In this document: positions 43,684 to 51,412 of the stretch, one piece after another | Layout of the letters: each line of letters starts with the position of its first letter | Numbering within the stretch: the stretch's first letter is position 1 | From: Brevibacillus choshinensis | GTDB lineage: Bacteria; Bacillota; Bacilli; Brevibacillales; Brevibacillaceae | Reading direction: 5' to 3' | Assembly: GCF_016811915.1 (NCBI RefSeq) | Contig: NZ_CP069127.1 | Coordinates: 5,602,501 to 5,666,500, forward strand | Length of the DNA: 64,000 bases | Position numbers and translations under genes: made by a program | Notes under the pieces: generated by a model | What the model saw: only the letters and a program-made list of their open reading frames with translations | Told to the model about the DNA's origin: nothing | The model's database searches: none

Positions 43684-43737
43684 AAAAACAGTTACAGGAG
43701 TCACCGTTAGTGGATCGCCTCCTGCAACTGTTTTTGG
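43684..43737 (-). terminator. Terminator overlapping the 3' end of the HD-GYP gene
   Basis: AAAAACAGTTGCAGGAG pairs with CTCCTGTAACTGTTTTTT (one mismatch) around a loop that contains the stop codon at 43707. The hairpin therefore lies partly within the coding sequence. Confidence 0.85.
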
Positions 43738-45041
43738 GTTTGCGTTTCTTGGCTAATAATGCTCTCTAATTCTTCGCAAGGCAATGCCTGGATGATTTCG
43801 ATGAAGTGTTCTGCCAGTTCCTTATCAAACTGCGTACCGGATCCACGCCGGATTTCATTCAGAGCTTCCTCCACTGGCAGCCCTTTTCGATAAGGACGAT
43901 CCGCTACCATCGCATCAAACGAATCCGAAATCGCCAAGATCTTTGCCATCAACGGGATTTCATCTCCGACCAGTCCATCCGGATAGCCTTTGCCGTCTAT
44001 GCGCTCATGATGAGAGCGAATGGCTGGCAGCAACTCATTAAACATCCCAGCCTGCAGAATAATCTCGTAACCAATCACCGTGTGTTGCTTGATTTTGTCG
44101 TATTCTTCCGGTGTCAGTCTGCCCTTTTTGTTCAGAATCTCATCTTCAATGCCGATCTTGCCAATGTCGTGCAGGATTCCGCCTACGTATATTTCTTCGA
44201 CTCTCTCTGGCGGCAGGCCTATCTTCCTGGCAATCTCACGGCCCCAGTGGGCTACCCGCTGAGAGTGGCCGCTCGTATAGCGGTCTCGCGCGTCGATGGA
44301 AGCCGCCATCGTTGTCAAAAACCGGTGGTTGAACGATTTTACCTCTTCCACCTTTTGATGGAGCTTGTTGAGGCTGTCGTAGTATTGGTGAAATACAAAG
44401 CTCATAGTGGTAAAAGCCGCCATCATCGGAATAACAGTTGATATACCGTAAATCTCTACAAGACGAGATCCGATACCTGCCATCACCATCAACAATAAAT
44501 ATGTAAGAGTCGTCCCCTTTGCCATATTCTTTACAGTTGAATACCAGCTCGTCTGGAAAAAGTAGGAAATACCTAAAGCACAAAGCACGATATTAATAAA
44601 CCAGTAAGCACCAGCAATAACGAGATCGGTAAACATAGGGGATAAAGAAAAGTACTCCAAAGCGTTCTTCAAGTAATCTACTGCCCAAATGGTAATGACT
44701 AGTTGACCTATATTTGCTAATGCCTTTATTGGATTGAATCGCATTAAAAAAGCTAATGTTAATGTTTCGACAACCGCTGACCATACTCCTACCCAAGCCC
44801 CAAAAAGCAATATTCCTGAAAATATAACTGCATTATTCAAAGTTAATATCGTATTTAAGGTTCTGATTGGAGCAAAGGTAGAAAAAATGGTTAATAAAGT
44901 GTAAGCGAATAGGATCCCCCAGTGCTCGCGGGGTTCCCATTCAGGTAATAATGATGCAAATATTAGAAGAGCCGCAATTGGAAATCCAATTGGAACGATT
45001 AACGTTTTTATTTTTGAACGTACCTCAACTTTTAGTCGCAT
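43707..45041 (-). CDS. Membrane-anchored HD-GYP phosphodiesterase
   Basis: 444 residues. The N-terminal half (about 1-225) has about eight hydrophobic helices. A short coiled linker (SLNKLHQKVEEVKSFNHRF) leads to an HD-GYP domain (about 240-430) with YTSGHSQRVAHW, the metal-binding ILHDIGKIGI and the signature HHERIDGKGYPDG, all intact for cyclic-di-GMP hydrolysis. It should degrade c-di-GMP in response to a membrane or extracellular cue. It overlaps the DUF5317 gene by 17 nt, so the two are translationally coupled. The membrane-domain half is more AT-rich than the surroundings, hinting at a different origin. Confidence 0.93.
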   Translation of the reverse strand: MRLKVEVRSKIKTLIVPIGFPIAALLIFASLLPEWEPREHWGILFAYTLLTIFSTFAPIRTLNTILTLNNAVIFSGILLFGAWVGVWSAVVETLTLAFLMRFNPIKALANIGQLVITIWAVDYLKNALEYFSLSPMFTDLVIAGAYWFINIVLCALGISYFFQTSWYSTVKNMAKGTTLTYLLLMVMAGIGSRLVEIYGISTVIPMMAAFTTMSFVFHQYYDSLNKLHQKVEEVKSFNHRFLTTMAASIDARDRYTSGHSQRVAHWGREIARKIGLPPERVEEIYVGGILHDIGKIGIEDEILNKKGRLTPEEYDKIKQHTVIGYEIILQAGMFNELLPAIRSHHERIDGKGYPDGLVGDEIPLMAKILAISDSFDAMVADRPYRKGLPVEEALNEIRRGSGTQFDKELAEHFIEIIQALPCEELESIISQETQTQKQLQEAIH

Positions 45042-45576
45042 AGCTTTTTCCTTCTCGGAGTTGTAATAGCGAGATTGGTTTATTCATAAAGCGCTGCACC
45101 AACAAGAATGCACCCAACATAATAAATATATCCCCTATACTAATTACTCTCGGGATAATAGAAGGCATGTAAATTACATCTGTTAAAAAAGGCAGATTGG
45201 TAGTTTCATTTAATACACTGTGCTTAAAGTTAGTTCCATTAATCACTGGAGTCAAATCATAGGGAAGCTTTTTGGCTTGTTCTAAATCAATCGGCATCTT
45301 GCCTTGGTTGGACCAAATAGCAATGGCGTTTAAAAACCATCCCACCATGAAAATTCGAATATCTTCATAATGCCGATTGAATATGAGAAAAAGCAATATA
45401 AATAAGTATGCAATTGAAATTAATATCCCACCTGCAGGGGGATAAAGTGCGGAGCAAATTTGCAATGCGATGCTTACAAAGAGAAAAGTGAGTCGTCTGA
45501 ATTTAGGAAATTCTTTTATTCTACCGCCCCTAATAAGCGCGACAATAAACGACAAACAAATTACATCCAGTAGCAT
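45025..45576 (-). CDS. DUF5317 membrane protein
   Basis: 183 residues with about five hydrophobic helices (near 1-16, 28-42, 48-65, 74-88 and 145-162). The family-like core is NQGKMPIDLEQAKKL and the late PFLTDVIYMPSIIPRVISIG stretch. Function unknown. GGAGGATTGTTAT precedes the ATG. It is overlapped by the HD-GYP gene and follows the tiny-peptide gene across a terminator. AT-rich like the adjoining part of the HD-GYP gene. It may act as an accessory or sensor for the phosphodiesterase. Confidence 0.85.
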   Translation of the reverse strand: MLLDVICLSFIVALIRGGRIKEFPKFRRLTFLFVSIALQICSALYPPAGGILISIAYLFILLFLIFNRHYEDIRIFMVGWFLNAIAIWSNQGKMPIDLEQAKKLPYDLTPVINGTNFKHSVLNETTNLPFLTDVIYMPSIIPRVISIGDIFIMLGAFLLVQRFMNKPISLLQLREGKSYATKS

Positions 45577-45599
45577 ATAACAATCCTCCAGTTATTGAA

Positions 45600-45634
45600 G
45601 AAAAAACACCACTCTTAATACAAGCGGTGTTTTG
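45600..45634 (-). terminator. Terminator/attenuator after the tiny-peptide gene
   Basis: AAAACACC and GGTGTTTT, extendable with G-U pairs, enclose a 15-nt loop and are followed by a T-run on the minus strand. It sits between the 25-codon gene and DUF5317, so most transcripts may end here and the downstream pair may depend on read-through. Confidence 0.8.
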
Positions 45635-45646
45635 TTTCATTCAATA

Positions 45647-45724
45647 TTACCCAATGTTGTAGTTTGCAGAAGTAGCCGCTACGATTGCTACCACCATCAA
45701 AATTGCCGCGAACCATTTTTTCAT
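45647..45724 (-). CDS. 25-residue exported peptide precursor (candidate signal peptide pheromone)
   Basis: ATG at 45724 to TAA at 45647, with GGGGGG 8 nt upstream. The product begins MKKWFAAILMVVAIVAATSA and ends NYNIG. It has two Lys, a 15-residue hydrophobic core and an A-T-S-A signal-peptidase-like site, so cleavage would release the pentapeptide NYNIG. Alternatively it is a single-helix membrane peptide. The gene is too short for usual gene callers. It is placed between tandem structured RNA motifs and a terminator, upstream of DUF5317 and HD-GYP genes, which suggests a regulatory or signalling role. Confidence 0.7.
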   Translation of the reverse strand: MKKWFAAILMVVAIVAATSANYNIG

Positions 45725-45760
45725 ATCTATTTCCCCCCTTCAAGCATCGTGGAGAAAGCT

Positions 45761-45812
45761 GGCTTCGCTACTGGTCATAACCCAGGGGCCAAGCGACCAC
45801 GTACAGCCCCTG
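45761..45812 (-). ncRNA. Tandem pseudoknot RNA motif, copy 2
   Basis: On the minus strand the stem CAGGGGC/GCCCCTG encloses the 16-nt loop TGTACGTGGTCGCTTG, and 8 nt further CCAGTAGCGAAGCC follows. The loop TCGCT can pair with AGCGA downstream to form an H-type pseudoknot. Loop and tail are nearly identical to copy 1, while the stem sequence is entirely different but still paired. It ends about 36 nt before the tiny-peptide start codon. Confidence 0.7.
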
Positions 45813-45840
45813 CGCATCTTTCCTTTTCTACAAGAAAAGG

Positions 45841-45892
45841 GCGGATTCGCTACTGGCTCCATACGGACCAAGCGACCAAATACAGTCCGTAC
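45841..45892 (-). ncRNA. Tandem pseudoknot RNA motif, copy 1
   Basis: On the minus strand the stem TACGGAC/GTCCGTA encloses the 16-nt loop TGTATTTGGTCGCTTG (two differences from copy 2), and 5 nt further CCAGTAGCGAATCC follows. The same TCGCT/AGCGA pseudoknot is possible. A small hairpin CCTTTTC/GAAAAGG separates the copies (around 45820-45840). I do not recognise it as a known riboswitch class. Confidence 0.7.
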
Positions 45893-45915
45893 TTCTTTGC
45901 GACTTTCATACCTAT

Positions 45916-45945
45916 ATTTTACACATAAGTGACAAAATTCGGCAA
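45916..45945 (-). promoter_or_regulatory. Probable promoter of the tandem-RNA/peptide transcript
   Basis: TTGCCG, an 18-nt spacer and TAAAAT on the minus strand; the predicted start near 45908 is just before RNA copy 1. Confidence 0.45.
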
Positions 45946-46006
45946 TCATATATTCATAGTCTATTAGATTTAATTACGAATTGGTGCAAAAGAACTAGCA
46001 CTATCC

Positions 46007-46978
46007 TCACACGAGAGCTGCCAAAATGGCCTTTTGTGCATGCAGACGGTTCTCCGCTTGGTCGAAGATGAACGAACGAGCGCCGTCGATGACTCCTGCT
46101 GTCACTTCTTCGCCGCGATGAGCCGGGAGGCAGTGCAGGAAAAGATAGTGGGGATCTGCGAGTGCTACCAGATCTTCATTCACCTGATAGTTTTCAAACG
46201 CCTTCATTCTCACTTCGTTCTCCGCTTCAAAGCCCATGCTGGTCCACACGTCGGTGTATACCGCATCTGCCCCCGCTACCGCTTCGGCAGGGTCTGTAGT
46301 CACCATCATTTTGCCGCCGCTTTGCTGCGCGTACTCGATGGCTTTTTGTACGATGGCGCTGTCCATTTCGTATCCTGCCGGTGTAGCCACCCTTACGTCC
46401 ATGCCCAGCAGGACTGCCGCCAGCACCAGAGAATTGGCTACGTTGTTTCCGTCACCCACGTACGCCAGCTTGATTCCCTTCAGCTTTCCTTTGTGCTCCC
46501 AGATCGTGAGCATGTCAGCCAGCGCCTGGCAAGGATGATACAGATCCGTCAAACCGTTGATGATCGGAATGGATGCATGCTCTGCCAGCTCTTCTACGTA
46601 AGAGTGGGAAAACGTGCGGATCATGATCGCATCGACGTAACGAGAGAGTACTTTGGCGGTATCGCTGATCGGCTCTCCGCGGCCGAGCTGCAGCTCTTTC
46701 CCGCTCAGGAACATCCCCATGCCCCCAAGCTGGTACATACCTACTTCAAAGGACACACGCGTACGTGTCGATGCCTTATCGAAAATCATGCCGAGTGTTT
46801 TGCCTTGCAAAGGCTGGAACGGCTGCCCCAGCTTTTGCAGTTGTTTGATGTGAGCTGCCAGATGCAGCAGCTCCATCAATTCTTCTCCGTTGAACTCGTC
46901 GATTCTGAGCAGGTCCTTTCCTTTATGCTTGCTGAGCGGCAAGTTTGGAAAGTGTTCCAATATCTTCACTGGCTGCAT
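46007..46978 (-). CDS. argF: Ornithine carbamoyltransferase
   Basis: 323-residue enzyme that makes citrulline from ornithine and carbamoyl phosphate. Motifs: carbamoyl-phosphate loop STRTRVSFE, HPCQALADMLT and the ornithine loop HCLPAHRGEEV. The start at 46978 (MQPVKILEHF) follows AGAGGTGG. It overlaps the 3' end of carB by 56 nt in another frame. Last gene of the argCBD-carAB-argF cluster; no clear terminator hairpin was seen between it and 45950. Confidence 0.97.
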   Translation of the reverse strand: MQPVKILEHFPNLPLSKHKGKDLLRIDEFNGEELMELLHLAAHIKQLQKLGQPFQPLQGKTLGMIFDKASTRTRVSFEVGMYQLGGMGMFLSGKELQLGRGEPISDTAKVLSRYVDAIMIRTFSHSYVEELAEHASIPIINGLTDLYHPCQALADMLTIWEHKGKLKGIKLAYVGDGNNVANSLVLAAVLLGMDVRVATPAGYEMDSAIVQKAIEYAQQSGGKMMVTTDPAEAVAGADAVYTDVWTSMGFEAENEVRMKAFENYQVNEDLVALADPHYLFLHCLPAHRGEEVTAGVIDGARSFIFDQAENRLHAQKAILAALV

Positions 46979-49900
46979 GCGAGCCACCTCTTTTCTCAAA
47001 AATGGATTTCACGTACAAGTCAAAGGTCTCGATGGCGGAAAACAGCGGTACACCTTGCTGCACCAAACGGCCACGGAGCGCAAAGCCCGCTCGGCCATGG
47101 CGGTTTCCGATTGTTGCTGTAATGAGGGCAAAAGCTGCTTTCTTCGCTTGCAGAAGCTCGATCAGCTTTCTCTCACTTTCAATCACGTGACTGACAGCTA
47201 CCCCGTTTGTTTGCAGCCAATCAGCCGTTCCAGCTGTCGCTGCCAGCACGGCGCCTTCTTCTTGAAGCTGTGCCAAGGTCTTGCTCACCGCTTCCTGCTT
47301 ATCCCCATCCTTCAGTGACACGATGACCAGATCGCCCGCTTGCCAGTCGCCATAATAGTTGTCTTTAAACGCGAATGCTTTGCCGGCAGCTTCTGCGAAA
47401 GAGCGACCCAAGCCTAGCACTTCGCCGGTTGATTTCATTTCAGGTCCCAATACGGGATCCACACCGTTCAGCTTCACGGTCGAGAATACCGGAGCCTTCA
47501 CGACAGCGAATGGGATCTCCGGCAGCAGCCCTGTTCCGTAGCCCATGCCTGCCAACTTTTCACCCAGCTGTGCCTGAACAGCCAGTTGCACCATCGGGAT
47601 GCCCGTCACTTTGCTCGTAATTGGAACAGTACGGGACGCACGCGGGTTCACTTCGAGCACGTACACGGTACTGCCATCAATGACAAACTGGATATTGATC
47701 AAGCCGACCGCTCCCATTTCTTTCGCGATCGCTTCCGTATAGCTGGCGATTGTCTGCTTGATTTCGTCCGACAGACCAGGCGCCGGGAACAGAGCCACAC
47801 TGTCGCCGGAGTGAATTCCAGCCTTTTCGACATGCTGGAAGATTCCAGGAATGATGACACTTTCACCATCACACACCGCGTCGACTTCCGCCTCGCTGCC
47901 TGGCACGTATTTGTCTACGAGCAACGGGAAGAACGTTTTGCTGTCCGGGTGATTCAGCCAGCCGTTGATCGTCGCCTCGAGTTCTTGCAGATCTTGCACG
48001 ACCACCATTCCCTGGCCGCCGATGACATACGACGGACGCATCAGGACGGGGAAGCCGATTTCTTCCGCGATCGCGGTGGCATCCTGCAGAGAGGAGACTC
48101 CTTTCCCCGGAATGTGCGGGATGTCCAGCTTGCGCAGCATTTCGTAGAACAGCTCGCGATCTTCTGCACGCTCGATCGCTGTCAGAGACGTTCCCATTAC
48201 CTTCAGACCCGCTCTCTCCAGCTTGGCGGCGAGGTTGATGGCTGTCTGGCCGCCGAATTGCACCATCACGCCTTCTACCTGCTCGCGCTCAGCGATATGC
48301 AGCACGTCTTCTGCATGAAGCGGTTCAAAATACAGGTGGTCAGCTGTTTCGTAGTCCGTACTCACGGTTTCCGGATTGTTGTTAACGACAACCGCAGCAA
48401 TGCCGTTCTTCTGAAGCGACTTGGCAGCATGGACCGAGCAGTAGTCAAATTCAATCCCTTGTCCGATCCGGATCGGGCCGGAGCCGAGTACCAGCACTTT
48501 GCGACCTGGCAAGGCAGTGACCTCATCGACTCCTTGCCAGTCGGAATAGTAGTAAGGGGTTTGCGCATCAAATTCAGCGGCGCATGTATCGACGATTTTG
48601 TAGGTCGGTGCGATGCCCGATTGCTGGCGCAGGTCTTTAACTTCGGCAGCTGTCCGTCCTGCCAGAGAAGCGATGGTCTCATCTGCAAAGCCGCGGCGTT
48701 TCGCTTCTAGGAGCAGCTCTGTCGGCAGCTCGCCGTCCTCGCAGCAAGCCAGCTCGACTTCCAAATCGATGATCTTCCGCAGGCTGCGCAGGAAGAACGG
48801 ATCGACACCCGTCAGGCTGTGCAGCTCTTTTTCCGTAAAGCCTTTGCGAATCGCCTCTGCGAACACGAACAAGCGAATGTCTGTCGCTTCCTGCAGCGCT
48901 AGGGAGAGCTCCTCGCGGGACCACGAAGCCAGCTCTGGCCGGGACAGGTGCGTGCAGCCTTGTTCCAGGGAGCGCACGGCCTTCAGGAGCCCTGCCTCCA
49001 GGTTGCGAGCAATGGACATGACTTCTCCAGTCGCTTTCATTTGCGTGCCCAGCTTACGATCTGCCAGCGGGAACTTGTCAAACGGGAAGCGCGGGATTTT
49101 CACGACGATGTAGTCCAACGCAGGCTCGAAGCTCGCGTATGTGTAACCAGTAATGGGGTTCAGCACTTCATCCAGCCCATAGCCGAGTGCCAATTTTGCC
49201 GCGATACGCGCGATCGGATATCCAGTCGCTTTGGAGGCGAGCGCACTGGAGCGGCTCACCCGCGGGTTTACCTCGATCAGTACATATCGATCCGAATTCG
49301 GGTCAAGCGCAAATTGAATGTTGCAGCCTCCTACTACGCCCAAGGAACGGATCACTTTGGTCGATACGCTGCGCAGCATTTGATATTGGCGATCCGTCAA
49401 CGTCTGGGAAGGCGCTACGACGATGCTGTCTCCCGTATGAATGCCGACCGGATCCAGATTTTCCATATTGCAAACGATGATGCAGGTGTCGTTGGCATCC
49501 CGCATGACTTCGTACTCGATTTCTTTCCAGCCTTTGACGCTGCGTTCGATCAGCACCTGTCCGATCGGGCTTGCAGCGATACCGCCAGCAGCCACTATGC
49601 GCAGCGTAGCCTCGTCTTCAGCAATCCCGCCGCCTGCGCCACCCAGCGTATAGGCTGGACGCACAATGACCGGATAACCGATGGAGCTGGCGAATGCGAT
49701 CGCCTCTTCCACGGATTCGACCGTGTCACTCTCGGGTACAGGCTCGCCGATTTGTTGCATCAGTTGTTTGAACAGCTCACGGTCTTCCCCGTTTTGAATC
49801 GCAGCGAGCGGTGTACCGAGCAGCTCTACCTTGTACTTTTCGAGAACACCCGCTTCTGACAAGGCTACGGCCAGATTCAGACCGGTTTGGCCGCCCAGCG

Positions 49901-50165
49901 TCGGCAAGAGGCCGTCTGGACGTTCCTTCGCGATGATCGCTGTTACGGATTCCACTGTCAGCGGCTCCAAATATACTTTGTCGGCTACTTGCTCATCCGT
50001 CATGATCGTAGCCGGATTGTTATTCACCAGGACGACTTGCACGCCCGCTTCCTTCAGAGAAAGGCATGCTTGTGCGCCCGCATAGTCAAATTCTGCTGCC
50101 TGACCAATGACGATCGGGCCTGAACCGATAACCAATACTTTTTGGATGTGGGACAATTTAGGCAT
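46923..50165 (-). CDS. carB: Carbamoyl-phosphate synthase, large subunit
   Basis: 1080 residues with two homologous ATP-grasp halves and a C-terminal MGS-like domain (about 940-1060). Conserved segments are VLVIGSGPIVIGQAAEFDYAG in the first half and LGSGPIRIGQGIEFDYCSVH in the second, with EVNPRVSRSSALASKATGYP and EVNPRASRTVPITSKVTG. Clustering with argF rather than pyr genes and the ARG-box promoter indicate the arginine-specific isozyme. It overlaps carA by 8 nt. Confidence 0.98.
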   Translation of the reverse strand: MPKLSHIQKVLVIGSGPIVIGQAAEFDYAGAQACLSLKEAGVQVVLVNNNPATIMTDEQVADKVYLEPLTVESVTAIIAKERPDGLLPTLGGQTGLNLAVALSEAGVLEKYKVELLGTPLAAIQNGEDRELFKQLMQQIGEPVPESDTVESVEEAIAFASSIGYPVIVRPAYTLGGAGGGIAEDEATLRIVAAGGIAASPIGQVLIERSVKGWKEIEYEVMRDANDTCIIVCNMENLDPVGIHTGDSIVVAPSQTLTDRQYQMLRSVSTKVIRSLGVVGGCNIQFALDPNSDRYVLIEVNPRVSRSSALASKATGYPIARIAAKLALGYGLDEVLNPITGYTYASFEPALDYIVVKIPRFPFDKFPLADRKLGTQMKATGEVMSIARNLEAGLLKAVRSLEQGCTHLSRPELASWSREELSLALQEATDIRLFVFAEAIRKGFTEKELHSLTGVDPFFLRSLRKIIDLEVELACCEDGELPTELLLEAKRRGFADETIASLAGRTAAEVKDLRQQSGIAPTYKIVDTCAAEFDAQTPYYYSDWQGVDEVTALPGRKVLVLGSGPIRIGQGIEFDYCSVHAAKSLQKNGIAAVVVNNNPETVSTDYETADHLYFEPLHAEDVLHIAEREQVEGVMVQFGGQTAINLAAKLERAGLKVMGTSLTAIERAEDRELFYEMLRKLDIPHIPGKGVSSLQDATAIAEEIGFPVLMRPSYVIGGQGMVVVQDLQELEATINGWLNHPDSKTFFPLLVDKYVPGSEAEVDAVCDGESVIIPGIFQHVEKAGIHSGDSVALFPAPGLSDEIKQTIASYTEAIAKEMGAVGLINIQFVIDGSTVYVLEVNPRASRTVPITSKVTGIPMVQLAVQAQLGEKLAGMGYGTGLLPEIPFAVVKAPVFSTVKLNGVDPVLGPEMKSTGEVLGLGRSFAEAAGKAFAFKDNYYGDWQAGDLVIVSLKDGDKQEAVSKTLAQLQEEGAVLAATAGTADWLQTNGVAVSHVIESERKLIELLQAKKAAFALITATIGNRHGRAGFALRGRLVQQGVPLFSAIETFDLYVKSIFEKRGGSHAASEDIGTLSKLAAQQA

Positions 50166-51264
50166 AATTCTTCGCTCCTACTACGCGCATCGACTGCAAG
50201 AATTGTTGGAAAATGTGAGAGGTATCACTTGGTCCGGGATGTGCCTCCGGATGGAACTGCACACTGAAAACGGGCAAGCTGAGATGGCGGAGTCCTTCGA
50301 CCGAGCCATCGTTGACGTTGCGATAGGACACCACCAGATATCGCTTATCCAGCTGTTCTTCTTTGACTACGTACCCGTGGTTTTGCGAAGTCAGGTACAC
50401 TTTGCCGGTTGCCAGCTCTTTGACCGGATGGTTGCTGCCGCGGTGTCCATAAGCGAGCTTTTCCGTCTTGCCACCGTACATGAGGGCAAGCACTTGGTGA
50501 CCCAAGCAAATGCCCAGCGTCGGATACTGCTCCACCGCTTTGCGCCATTCACTGCAATAAGCAAGCAAGTGCTCCGGATCGCCAGGGCCATTGGAGAACA
50601 TCAGGCCGTCCGGCTGCAGGGCCTTGATTTGGGCAAAGGTCGTGTCAAAGGGCACCACGGTTACGCGGCAGCCTATTGCCAGCAGCGAATCCACAATGGA
50701 CTGCTTCATCCCCAGATCGACCAGCACGACATGCTCTCCGATGCCAGGATAGCGTTCGATCTGCTGGCTGGATACGTTTGCCACCAGCGACTTTTTGGCG
50801 TGCTTGTAGCGCATGGCCACGACTTCCTCCACCTCGAGTGGACGATCGGACATCACGCCGAACACAGGACCGTTTTGACGAACCCGCTTGGTGATGGTAC
50901 GGGTATCGATGCCAGCCAAAATGGGAAACCCGAAGTCCTCGGCTGCCTGTGCCAACGTCTTGGTCGATTCGTAGTGGCTCGGTTCCATGCACAGCTCGCT
51001 CACGATCATTCCAGTCAATGCCGGCTGCGCTGCCTCGTAGTCTCTTTCGTTCACTCCGTAATTTCCGATCAATGGATATGTGAATGTAACGATCTGCCCC
51101 GCAAAGGAGGGGTCTGTCATCACTTCCTGATAACCTGTCATTCCTGTATGAAAAACCACTTCGCCGAATCCCGTAATCGGGGCACCGTACAAGGTCCCCG
51201 TGAACACTTCTCCGCTCTCCAGCGTGAGATAACCTACACCTAGTCCTTTTTTCTCTCTACTCAT
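50158..51264 (-). CDS. carA: Carbamoyl-phosphate synthase, small subunit
   Basis: 368-residue glutaminase that supplies ammonia to CarB. The catalytic Cys is in LGICLGHQVLALMYGG and the His/Glu pair in FSVQFHPEAHPG; the N-terminal domain has TGMTGYQEVMTDPS. GAGAGGAG precedes the ATG. It is separated from argD by a terminator and has its own arginine-box promoter. Confidence 0.97.
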   Translation of the reverse strand: MSREKKGLGVGYLTLESGEVFTGTLYGAPITGFGEVVFHTGMTGYQEVMTDPSFAGQIVTFTYPLIGNYGVNERDYEAAQPALTGMIVSELCMEPSHYESTKTLAQAAEDFGFPILAGIDTRTITKRVRQNGPVFGVMSDRPLEVEEVVAMRYKHAKKSLVANVSSQQIERYPGIGEHVVLVDLGMKQSIVDSLLAIGCRVTVVPFDTTFAQIKALQPDGLMFSNGPGDPEHLLAYCSEWRKAVEQYPTLGICLGHQVLALMYGGKTEKLAYGHRGSNHPVKELATGKVYLTSQNHGYVVKEEQLDKRYLVVSYRNVNDGSVEGLRHLSLPVFSVQFHPEAHPGPSDTSHIFQQFLQSMRVVGAKNYA

Positions 51265-51319
51265 CTATGAAAGCCACTCCTCTCCAAAGGGCACACTTAC
51301 CGAGAATTTATGCAACTCT

Positions 51320-51356
51320 TTGTATTAATATACATTCGTAATTATAAAAATGCAAC
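51320..51356 (-). promoter_or_regulatory. carA promoter with two arginine boxes
   Basis: TTGCAT (51350-51355), a 17-nt spacer and TATATT (51327-51332) on the minus strand. Box 1 is TTGTATTAATATACATT (51320-51336) and box 2 is TAATTATAAAAATGCAAC (51339-51356, 13 of 18 to the AhrC/ArgR consensus). The boxes cover the promoter, so arginine repression is expected. Confidence 0.75.
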
Positions 51357-51390
51357 GAGTTTTTTGTCCTTTCCCACTCGTTGCATTTTT
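51346..51390. terminator. Terminator of argCBD embedded in the carA promoter
   Basis: AAAAATGCAACGAGT (51346-51360) and ACTCGTTGCATTTTT (51376-51390) form a perfect 15-bp stem with a 15-nt loop, 23 nt after the argD stop. One arm contains the carA -35 hexamer and part of an arginine box. Confidence 0.8.
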
Positions 51391-51412
51391 CCCATGCACA
51401 CATTATTTGCTT

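Noticed and set aside
45740..45949. 69-codon minus-strand frame across the tandem RNA motifs
   Set aside because: The two copies fall in different relation to the frame and give unrelated peptides, while the RNA stems covary, so RNA structure explains the conservation better.
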